Below the pieces are notes generated by a model. It ran no database searches and was not told the DNA's origin. It worked only from the letters and a program-made list of their open reading frames with translations. 64,000 bases of DNA from the NCBI RefSeq assembly GCF_002901865.1, contig NZ_PPQF01000006.1, positions 1 to 64,000 on the forward strand. The letters are read 5' to 3'. This document shows, in pieces, positions 55,066 through 62,463 of the stretch. The DNA comes from Staphylococcus agnetis (GTDB lineage Bacteria; Bacillota; Bacilli; Staphylococcales; Staphylococcaceae). The translations under genes and the position numbers were made by a program. How positions within the stretch are numbered: the first letter of the stretch is position 1; each line of letters opens with the position of its first letter.

Positions 55066-55935
55066 TTATATTGATGTTTTTGCAACAATTTGTTTCATGA
55101 CTTTACGTACACTGCCAGCATACATTGCTCCAAATTTCACTAAATGCACTAATAATAAATACAATTCGTAAAATTGAATGCGTGAACTCGCCCCTTCACT
55201 TAAAGGATAGGCCTCATGATAAGCGTCATAAAACGCTTCTGAAAAACCACCAAATACTTTTGTTGCTCCGAGGTCAAATTCTCGATCCCCATATAATGGT
55301 GATGGGTCAAACAATGCAGGTGTCCCATCTGTTAAAAACATATAGTTGCCAGCCCATAAATCTCCGTGTAACAAGGATGGTCGACTCGTATGATGGCTTA
55401 ACGTCTGCGACATGATGTCATACACTTTTTCAAACAATGCCAAATCTTCCTGAGTCATTAAATTTTGAGAGACGATCATGTGTTTTAATGGCATGATGCG
55501 TTGTTCTAAGAAGAGCGTCGCCCAATTATCAGTCCATGTATTATCGAAGCGATGGTCGCCTCCTTCATACGGGAGATGAAAGCCGAACCGTCCATTTTCA
55601 CTTTCAGTACGATGTAATTGGGCAACGAGACGGCCTAAATCTTCTTGACGTCCAGACGTCCCTTCTTCTAAATAAGATAAAATTAAATATGCATCCCCGT
55701 TTATTTCTCCAGTAGTAATGACACGTGGTGCAGTAATACCTGCTTTTTCAAATGCTTCGAGTCCTGCAATTTCTGCTGCATAAAATTGTTCAGAACGGTT
55801 TGGTTGAATCAAAAGAAAATACGTTTCTTCTAACGTTTCTACTTTATATGCGTCATTGACATCTCCACCTGAAACTGGTGTGATGGCTGTGATGTCATTA
55901 AGTGGTAAAGATGTGCGCCATAAATCCATTTTCAT
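55066..55935 (-). CDS. Fructosamine kinase-family protein
   Basis: A 289-aa kinase-fold enzyme with LLHGDLWAGNYMF (catalytic loop, about 190-202) and DPSPLYGDREFDLG (metal loop), the two signatures of the family. It phosphorylates ketoamines such as fructoselysine or ribuloselysine, reversing protein glycation. The ATG at 55935 has GAAGGG upstream; the ATG nine bases earlier sits on that site. Likely cotranscribed with the DUF1648 gene. Confidence 0.86.
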   Translation of the reverse strand: MKMDLWRTSLPLNDITAITPVSGGDVNDAYKVETLEETYFLLIQPNRSEQFYAAEIAGLEAFEKAGITAPRVITTGEINGDAYLILSYLEEGTSGRQEDLGRLVAQLHRTESENGRFGFHLPYEGGDHRFDNTWTDNWATLFLEQRIMPLKHMIVSQNLMTQEDLALFEKVYDIMSQTLSHHTSRPSLLHGDLWAGNYMFLTDGTPALFDPSPLYGDREFDLGATKVFGGFSEAFYDAYHEAYPLSEGASSRIQFYELYLLLVHLVKFGAMYAGSVRKVMKQIVAKTSI

Positions 55936-56087
55936 TTGTATCATCCCTTCTTATCCCTTTTGTATTTAAGTTACCCGTATAGTATGACAATCACTTATAC
56001 CGTTATGTTTATGAAACACTTCATTTTAAATTAAAGTATATCTTTTCTATACTTTAAGTATGATTACTTAAAAGGAGCGAATATTAA

Positions 56088-56753
56088 ATGAAAGATGTAC
56101 AACAACGTGTGCTCGATGCCTATCATTTTCGTCATGCCATACGGCAATTTGATCCTGTTAAAAAAATAAGTGAAGACGACATGCATACCATTTTAGAAAC
56201 GGGCCGCTTATCCCCGAGTTCCCTAGGATTAGAGCCTTGGAAATTTCTAGTTATACAAAATAAAGATTTACGTGAAGCCCTTAAACCTTATTGCTGGGGC
56301 GCACAAAAACAATTGGATACTGCGAGTCACTTTATCCTTATTTTAGCACGTAAAAATGTTCGACCACAAAATGATTACGTCCGTCACATGTTAGAAGTCA
56401 TTCATCAAATGTCACCAGAAATGGCACAACAAAAATTAGACGCCACTTCTAAATTCCAAAATGAAAGTAATGATTTATATCAAAATGAGCGTACATTACT
56501 GGATTGGGCTGGTAAACAAACTTATATCCCACTCGGTAATATGATGACCACTGCCGCAATGTTAGGTATAGATTCTTGTCCTATGGAAGGATTTTTATAT
56601 GAAGAGGTCGCTCAACTTTTAAGGGATAAAGGATATATCCATACAGATGATTATTATCCGTCTGTCATGGTCGCTTTTGGTTATCGTCTTGACGACCCCA
56701 CTCGTAAAAAAACACGACGTACATTCAATGATGTCGTTCAATGGATTGATTAA
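56088..56753 (+). CDS. NAD(P)H-dependent nitroreductase-family oxidoreductase
   Basis: A 221-aa flavoprotein of the NfsB branch. FMN motifs: HAIRQFDPVKKISEDD, RLSPSSLGLEPWKFLVI, and GIDSCPMEGFLYEEVAQLL. Ends VMVAFGYRLDDP, typical of NfsB-like proteins. Reduction of nitro compounds, quinones or flavin is expected. AAGGAGC precedes the ATG. A second, more distant nitroreductase is at 31231-31851. Confidence 0.88.
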   Translation: MKDVQQRVLDAYHFRHAIRQFDPVKKISEDDMHTILETGRLSPSSLGLEPWKFLVIQNKDLREALKPYCWGAQKQLDTASHFILILARKNVRPQNDYVRHMLEVIHQMSPEMAQQKLDATSKFQNESNDLYQNERTLLDWAGKQTYIPLGNMMTTAAMLGIDSCPMEGFLYEEVAQLLRDKGYIHTDDYYPSVMVAFGYRLDDPTRKKTRRTFNDVVQWID

Positions 56754-56775
56754 ACATAATAACCTCATACTTATA

Positions 56776-56811
56776 CGAAAACCTTCAAATTTTATCATTT
56801 TGAAGGTTTTC
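56776..56811. terminator. Bidirectional terminator, GCCTTCAA hairpin family copy 7
   Basis: AAAACCTTCAAAT pairs with ATTTTGAAGGTTTT; here ACCTTCAA replaces GCCTTCAA. It separates the converging nitroreductase and lipase genes. Confidence 0.85.
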
Positions 56812-56848
56812 GCATGTGTTACTTTAAATTCGTCATTCATTATCATTT

Positions 56849-58822
56849 CTAGACTCTTTCGGCCTTTTCAATACGCATTAAATAATCTGTAATCGAATCA
56901 TAGAAATTGGTTAATTCTAATGCAGTGTGTTTCGTATCTAAGGCATCATTTCCGATAAAGTCGCTATGATCCCAACCTTTCATGGTCGGCATCACTTGCC
57001 ATGTGCCTTTATGTAGTTCCGAGTTTTCATTAACACTAATATTTTTTTCATCAGATGGGTGTTGTGATGAAATTTCAGATACCAAGCCATCATTCGGACG
57101 CCATAGTATATCATCTACGCTCCCAATATAATTGCCAGTTAAAATTTTAGTGAATTCCATACCTAAATCAGCGATATGTTTGCCCCATTGTGTCTCATGC
57201 GTTGCAACACCTGTGTATGTTTTATAGTAAATATTTGGGTTCAGCTCTGTTTTTTGATTGATTTTTTCTGCCCCTTCTCGTGTTAAATCATAAAGCCCTG
57301 TATCTTCAGAATCCCAAATTTTACTTTCTGCAATACGCTTATTATAATCGGTTAATGATTCACCATCTTTACGCTTAAACCCCCAGTGGTCCATACCAAA
57401 GTCAATCGTTCCTAAATGACTCGACATTTGCGCAAAAGAATATAAAATATTACGAATCGTAGGCGTGTTACCAATATCATCAGAGGCATGTGTCCCATTA
57501 TGTGGCGTTGCAATTGTTGTAATTGACGTGACCATACCATCGTGACCACCTTTAAATAAATCGCTGATGACACCACCATGTTGTTTTTGATACGCGATTT
57601 CAGCAGCATCACCAAAACGCAAATAATGTTCTAATAAACGAATCGTTTGGCCTCCCATACTATGTCCGATAAAATGTACAGGATTTCCTGGTTTCCAGTC
57701 CTTTAAAACACCTTGATACGTTTTACCATAGCGATCATGGCCAAATTTCGCAGAATGTGCCGCCCCGTAATCTACACGTCCACCTTTTAAATAATAATAA
57801 AGTTCTACCGCACGTTCATGATTGCTCGCAAGCGCACTGACACTCGCTTCATATGTTTCATACCCTGCTTTACGCAAATGATTTTGTAAGTTCGCTTTTG
57901 TACCACCCCAATAATTTTCACCTTTAGCTGCAACTTCTCCTACAAATCCAGTAAAGCCATGAACAAATACAAATGGATCTTTATTCTTAGGTTTTTCTGG
58001 GTTTTGAACAGCCTCTGGTGCTGCTTTGACCGTTGGCTTTTTGTCGCCAGCTTGTTGTGTGACGTTATTTTGCGTTGTTGCCGATTTCACTTTTGGTGCT
58101 TCTACTTGTGTCGGTTGCGCCGTCATTGTTTTGTCATTTTGGGTTGACACTGAATCTTCAGTCGCAGCGCTTTTTTCATCCTTTTTGTCTTGCGTTGTTG
58201 TAGCTGCATGCGGGTCATTGATGATTTTATGGCTAAATTCACGATCTATTGATGGTGGTGTTGTCACTTTAGAAGCAGATTTAGTTTCATGGTGTTCTAC
58301 GTTAGACGTAGGACGTTCAACAGATTGAGCTTCCGTTTCTACTGATTTATTTGGTTCATCTGACTTTTGAGTAGTTGATGACTGTGGTACTGACGTCGTC
58401 GCCTGTATCGCTGATTGCGGATGTTGCTGTGCTTTATCAACTACCGGTGTCTCATGTGCATGACGTGAAGGTTGAACCACTGTTTGAGGTTGTTGCGTTG
58501 ATGTCACATCCGTCGCAGGTTGACCTTTTGCTTCTGTTGTTGAAGGTGAAACTGCTTTTGTAGTCATTGGCGTTTCTACCTTAGAGGCATCAATATGTTC
58601 AGATGAAGCTGTATGTAAAGATGCCGTTTGAGTCTTATGCATGGATGATGCTGGTTGTGTTGTTTGTGTGCCTTCTATTGTTGGTGCTACTTGTGATGTC
58701 GTTTCATGTGCTTCTGCCGCGCCCCCTCCGATGACAAATACAAATGATGCGACCATTACTGAAGCCGCGCCAAACGCCGACTTACGAATTGAAAATGTGT
58801 GATGTTGTTTTGTTTCTTTCAT
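56849..58822 (-). CDS. lip: Secreted pro-lipase with YSIRK-type signal
   Basis: A 657-aa pre-pro-lipase. The signal peptide holds FSIRKSAFGAASVMVASF and ends near GAAEAHE (about 40). A Thr/Gln/Ser/Pro-rich propeptide spans about 40-265. The mature lipase has the oxyanion segment FVFVHGFTGFVGE and the triad Ser388 (GHSMGG), Asp578 and His619 (WDHSDF). Taking position 265 as the first mature residue, these become Ser124, Asp314 and His355, the spacing of the S. hyicus lipase. It splits triacylglycerols (and phospholipids in S. hyicus) outside the cell. The ATG at 58822 follows GAAGGG. Confidence 0.93.
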   Translation of the reverse strand: MKETKQHHTFSIRKSAFGAASVMVASFVFVIGGGAAEAHETTSQVAPTIEGTQTTQPASSMHKTQTASLHTASSEHIDASKVETPMTTKAVSPSTTEAKGQPATDVTSTQQPQTVVQPSRHAHETPVVDKAQQHPQSAIQATTSVPQSSTTQKSDEPNKSVETEAQSVERPTSNVEHHETKSASKVTTPPSIDREFSHKIINDPHAATTTQDKKDEKSAATEDSVSTQNDKTMTAQPTQVEAPKVKSATTQNNVTQQAGDKKPTVKAAPEAVQNPEKPKNKDPFVFVHGFTGFVGEVAAKGENYWGGTKANLQNHLRKAGYETYEASVSALASNHERAVELYYYLKGGRVDYGAAHSAKFGHDRYGKTYQGVLKDWKPGNPVHFIGHSMGGQTIRLLEHYLRFGDAAEIAYQKQHGGVISDLFKGGHDGMVTSITTIATPHNGTHASDDIGNTPTIRNILYSFAQMSSHLGTIDFGMDHWGFKRKDGESLTDYNKRIAESKIWDSEDTGLYDLTREGAEKINQKTELNPNIYYKTYTGVATHETQWGKHIADLGMEFTKILTGNYIGSVDDILWRPNDGLVSEISSQHPSDEKNISVNENSELHKGTWQVMPTMKGWDHSDFIGNDALDTKHTALELTNFYDSITDYLMRIEKAERV

Positions 58823-58866
58823 TAAACCAATCCCTTCAAAAGTAAAAGTAGCTCCCCACTTCGGCG

Positions 58867-58894
58867 AGTTTAAAAGTAGTCTACCAAATTTCAA
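58867..58894 (-). promoter_or_regulatory. Lipase promoter candidate
   Basis: On the minus strand TTGAAA, a 16-bp spacer and TAAACT; the ATG is 45 bp downstream. The repeat array begins 19 bp upstream of the -35. Confidence 0.55.
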
Positions 58895-58912
58895 TTAAAA
58901 TATTGTAAAGTT

Positions 58913-59019
58913 GCCTAACTGTTAAATTTGTGTGCTTAACTGTTGAAAATCACTATTTCCTCCAAACAGTTACGCATATTTTTTGCCTAACTGTCAAAAC
59001 ACATTTCCTAAGTGTTCAA
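58913..59019. repeat. Array of five CCTAACTGTTNAA-type repeats upstream of the lipase
   Basis: Plus-strand copies: GCCTAACTGTTAAA at 58913, GCTTAACTGTTGAAA at 58934, GCCTAACTGTCAAAA at 58985 and TCCTAAGTGTTCAA at 59006; an inverted copy AACAGTTA is at 58965-58972. Copies 1-2 and 3-4 of the direct repeats start exactly 21 bp apart, two turns of the helix. The core TAAC-T-GTTA is itself palindromic. The array looks like tandem sites for a DNA-binding protein. I do not recognise the motif. Confidence 0.65.
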
Positions 59020-59265
59020 TTGCACGCTAACTTACCAATTTTAAATATAAAAACATAAAGTCAGTGTTTAATGAATCGTATATATTTCTTGTCTTCATAG
59101 CTTTGTCACTGATCTGCTTATTGCATAAAATACGTTCAAACATTATCGAGGCTATTATCTTTGTCCCATTTGATACTTATACATATTAGGTTAATGTCTT
59201 CCTGCATGTTTAATTATCCACAATATTACAAATTTGCATATTTTGTATCATGCCTCTATCTAATT

Positions 59266-59279
59266 TGAAAGCGCTATTA
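59266..59279 (+). promoter_or_regulatory. cre site (CcpA) in the PTS promoter
   Basis: TGAAAGCGCTATTA matches the cre consensus TGWAARCGYTWNCW at all but one position. It lies directly before the -10 box, where CcpA binding would block transcription. Confidence 0.75.
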
Positions 59280-59285
59280 TATAAT
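59280..59285 (+). promoter_or_regulatory. -10 box of the PTS gene
   Basis: TATAAT, 60 bp before the ATG at 59346. The -35 region (about 59257-59262) is poor. Confidence 0.55.
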
Positions 59286-59345
59286 GATTGTGCTTATCAA
59301 TTGAGCTTGATAGGACTTCATATTTTAGGAATAGAAGGTGTACAT

Positions 59346-60815
59346 ATGCTTAACTTTTTACAACGCATCGGTAGATCCTTAATGCTACCTGTTGCTGTCC
59401 TTCCTGCTGCTGCTATTTTAATAGCGATTGCAAACACCATCGCAGCGTTTACAAATAATACAAATGCTGCGTATACGTTCTTTTTCAATGCAGGGATGGG
59501 TATTATTGGTCAATTAGGATTGCTTTTTGCCATTGGTGTCGGACTTGGTATGGCTAAGAAAAACGACGGTGCGGTAGCGCTGGCCACGGTCGTCGGGTTT
59601 TTTACGGTGACAACGTTACTCAAACCCGAAAATGTTGCAGCCTATTTGAACATCGCTGTTAAAGATGTCAATGCCGGTTTTGCAAATATTAACAATGGGA
59701 ACGTGTTTATCGGTATTTTGGTCGGTTTAATTGCCGCATATGCTTATAATAAATTTGCTTCAACTGAACTTCCGACCGCATTATCTTTTTTCAGTGGGAA
59801 ACGACTCGTCCCAATTATGACCGCTTTGTTCAGTGTTATATTGGCAGGACTTTTATTATTTGTGTGGCAATTTGTATATTCTGGTTTAGTGAATTTTGGT
59901 GAATTTATATTAGGTCTTGGCCCTATTGGTGCAGGCCTATATGGTTTCTTTAACCGCTTACTGATCCCAACAGGATTGCACCATGCATTAAACGCCGTAT
60001 TTTGGTTTGACGTTGCAGGTGTAAACGATATTGCAAATTTCCAAAGTCAAAAAGGAACTGAAGGTATTACAGGGCGCTATATGGCGGGCTTTTTCCCGAT
60101 TATGATGTTTGGCGTGCCAGCAGCTGCACTTGCGATGTATCATACAGCTGACTCTAAAAACAAAAAACAAGTCGCTAGTTTAATGTTAGCAGGCGCAATT
60201 TCTGCTTTTGTTGTAGGGATTACTGAACCTATTGAATTTGCGTTTATGTTTGTTGCGCCACAGTTATATGTCATCCATGCCTTTTTAACTGGTTTGTCGT
60301 TATTTATCGCGGCAACTTTCCAATGGACAGCTGGTTTTTCATTCAGTGCGGGCTTAATCGATTATATTTTATCTTTAATTAACCCAATCGCCCACACACC
60401 ATTGATGCTTATACTGCAAGGTCTAGTATTTTTCGTCTTGTATTACGTCATATTCCGTTTTATGATTGTTAAATTTAACATTAAAACACCTGGACGTGGT
60501 ACAGAAATACCTGATCCCGAAGTGAATTTAACGGCAAATGAAACACATGCGCATCAAACAAAATACTTTCAAACCGCTTCTGACATTCTTGAAGGGCTTG
60601 GAGGACATGAAAACATTGTATCACTCACCAATTGCGCAACACGTCTCCGCTTAGAATTACATGATACAACCCTTATGAATGAAGCAAAAATAAAGTCAGC
60701 AGGTGCTGTCGGCATTATGAAAAATGGTAAACATCAAGCTCAAGTCATCATAGGTACACACGTACAACAAGTTGCTGACGAAATGGAAGTTCAAATGGAA
60801 CACCATAAGAAATAA
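59346..60815 (+). CDS. nagE: PTS permease EIICB, N-acetylglucosamine type (NagE-like)
   Basis: A 489-aa PTS protein. The EIIC domain begins MLNFLQRIGRSLMLPVAVLP and has PTGLHHALNAVFWF, the GRYMAGFFPIMMFG segment and TEPIEFAFMF (sugar-binding Glu). The EIIB domain starts near 410, with the phospho-Cys in LTNCATRLRLELHD. No EIIA domain is attached. Order and length match staphylococcal NagE; a glucose carrier is the alternative. AAGGTG precedes the ATG at 59346. The cre site predicts glucose repression. Confidence 0.85.
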   Translation: MLNFLQRIGRSLMLPVAVLPAAAILIAIANTIAAFTNNTNAAYTFFFNAGMGIIGQLGLLFAIGVGLGMAKKNDGAVALATVVGFFTVTTLLKPENVAAYLNIAVKDVNAGFANINNGNVFIGILVGLIAAYAYNKFASTELPTALSFFSGKRLVPIMTALFSVILAGLLLFVWQFVYSGLVNFGEFILGLGPIGAGLYGFFNRLLIPTGLHHALNAVFWFDVAGVNDIANFQSQKGTEGITGRYMAGFFPIMMFGVPAAALAMYHTADSKNKKQVASLMLAGAISAFVVGITEPIEFAFMFVAPQLYVIHAFLTGLSLFIAATFQWTAGFSFSAGLIDYILSLINPIAHTPLMLILQGLVFFVLYYVIFRFMIVKFNIKTPGRGTEIPDPEVNLTANETHAHQTKYFQTASDILEGLGGHENIVSLTNCATRLRLELHDTTLMNEAKIKSAGAVGIMKNGKHQAQVIIGTHVQQVADEMEVQMEHHKK

Positions 60816-60823
60816 AAAAACGA

Positions 60824-60911
60824 AGGATTAGGGACATAATTCCTAGCCCCAATAGAATACAAATGAAAAACACCACAAAATCCCATTCAAAGGATCTTTG
60901 TGGTGTTTCTA
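60824..60911. terminator. Tandem terminators after the PTS gene
   Basis: First hairpin GGATTAGGGA/TCCTAGCCCC (60825-60850, imperfect, GGGGCT-GGGAC type). Second hairpin AACACCACAAA/TTTGTGGTGTT (60868-60909), symmetrical A and T flanks, probably serving the converging DUF6056 gene too. Confidence 0.75.
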
Positions 60912-60945
60912 TTACGGAACTGATACCTTATGTCATAGCCTCTTT

Positions 60946-62433
60946 TTATGAGTCTTTCCCAACTTTAGGTGGGAATTCGAGTTTTATATTTTGAGGTATT
61001 TCATAGTACTCTTTAAATATTCTTTTCCGGCGCTCCGTTTCAGGTGAAGATCGTTGCATGTAATCTTCAAAAGGTAGACGTTTCATATGATACGTTTTAA
61101 GTTTAGGATTTTCAGTAGTAGCATGATGAATTTTTGCAATTCTTGTGTGATCAGAAATTGCAATAATTAAAAACATGATAATATATATACTTGAGAAAGT
61201 AATTGCAAAAATTTTAATAAGCCCCTGCCATTGTGGTCCTTCGAAAAACAAATATCGGTATATTAAAAACGCCACCATCACAAATATAATAAATACTGAA
61301 TAAAAGTTACGTGGTCCAATCGGTTGAACAATTAATAATGGTGCAACCATTATTGGAATTGTAACAAATAATAAAACTATGTACGTCTTTAAACGTTTTG
61401 GTACGGATGTATAACACGTTGCCACAATGAGCACACTATAAAATAAAATGGCAATTGTAAAATCCAAGAGTGCAATGGATGTTTCATGTAATTTTAAATT
61501 CAAATCAAATGGTATACGTATAAAAAATGTATAAATAGGTGCACTCGCAAGTCCTACAAACAAACTCCATTTAATTACAAGTGATATGTCACTACGATAA
61601 AGGAGTATGCCTAATAATATAGCGACAATCAATAATATTAAAATAGATTGATAAATGATATGTTCAGGAAATTGCGTTAAGAACGTTTTTAATATTCTAT
61701 TTAACAACCCTTCCTCTTTGTTGCCCACTTTTTGATAATCAGACTGTCCACTAAAAATTTTGACATATTGTGGATTGATAAACATTATAATAGCGCCTAA
61801 TACTGAACTAATTAAAGCGATTAAAAATTGTTTTAAATGTTTCCTATATTGTACATAATAGACTAGTGTCGCAATCAAAATAATTCCAACGTTAAACAAT
61901 GTCATACTCTCCATGAACCATTGCCCTAATAAAGCAGTGATCATCAAAATTACCATTTCCCACCATAACAATGTTTTATGATACATCAATTTAACACAAT
62001 ACCTTAATATGACAAGCGAGGCAAAAGTAGCAGGTACATAATTGTAAAAACCTGCAAACCATCCATAAATTTGACTATAAATCGTCGCAGGTATGCATAA
62101 AATCAAGGTAAACAGAACTAATAAATGGTAGCTAGGCTGGCGATCTTCCCCCAAAATATCATCTGCACTCTTTTGAATAATTAGTAATATACCTATCGAA
62201 AATAAAACATAGATGACATAACGAAAAGGTGGGATTCTCGTCGCAATAACTTCAAATGTATTGCCCAAATATCGACCATTCAATGTCGCATAAAATGAAT
62301 TTAACATTTCTGTACCGTATGATGTTGCCCATTCTAAATCATCATGTGTTAAGGGAGTCAACACACTCATCACAAAATAGAAAAATATAATTGGTACCAA
62401 AATACGATAACGTAGTACACGTTCAAGCATCAT
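60946..62433 (-). CDS. Large membrane protein, DUF6056/GT-C-like (copy 2)
   Basis: A 495-aa protein with about 11 helices. After helix 1 comes TPLTHDDLEWATSYGTEML, then NGRYLGNTFEVIATRIPP; the HDDL acidic pair fits a GT-C active site. Blocks IYGWFAGFYNYVPAT, GQWFMESMTLFNV, LTQFPEHIIYQ and APLLIVQPIGPRNFYSV are shared with the 11004-12461 protein. It follows a GT2 glycosyltransferase by 30 bp on the same strand, so the two probably act together in adding a sugar to a surface polymer. That role is inference. Confidence 0.62.
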   Translation of the reverse strand: MMLERVLRYRILVPIIFFYFVMSVLTPLTHDDLEWATSYGTEMLNSFYATLNGRYLGNTFEVIATRIPPFRYVIYVLFSIGILLIIQKSADDILGEDRQPSYHLLVLFTLILCIPATIYSQIYGWFAGFYNYVPATFASLVILRYCVKLMYHKTLLWWEMVILMITALLGQWFMESMTLFNVGIILIATLVYYVQYRKHLKQFLIALISSVLGAIIMFINPQYVKIFSGQSDYQKVGNKEEGLLNRILKTFLTQFPEHIIYQSILILLIVAILLGILLYRSDISLVIKWSLFVGLASAPIYTFFIRIPFDLNLKLHETSIALLDFTIAILFYSVLIVATCYTSVPKRLKTYIVLLFVTIPIMVAPLLIVQPIGPRNFYSVFIIFVMVAFLIYRYLFFEGPQWQGLIKIFAITFSSIYIIMFLIIAISDHTRIAKIHHATTENPKLKTYHMKRLPFEDYMQRSSPETERRKRIFKEYYEIPQNIKLEFPPKVGKDS

Positions 62434-62463
62434 TCAGATTCGCTTCCTTCTAACACTATATTT

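Larger units (their letters stand above)
58823..59345. other. Divergent regulatory region between lipase and PTS genes
   Basis: 523 bp without a coding frame. It contains the lipase promoter (58867-58894), a set of five 9-12-bp repeats (58913-59019), and on the other side the PTS -10 box and cre site. The stretch 59020-59250 is AT-rich with no feature I can name. Confidence 0.65.

Noticed and set aside
58026-58328. 100-codon plus-strand frame opposite the lipase propeptide
   Set aside because: It is the complement of the Thr/Gln/Ser-rich propeptide; no start signals and no sensible protein.
58913-59019. SaeR sites (GTTAA-N6-GTTAA) in the lipase upstream array
   Set aside because: GTTAA-like elements are present, but the second half-site is not at the needed distance.
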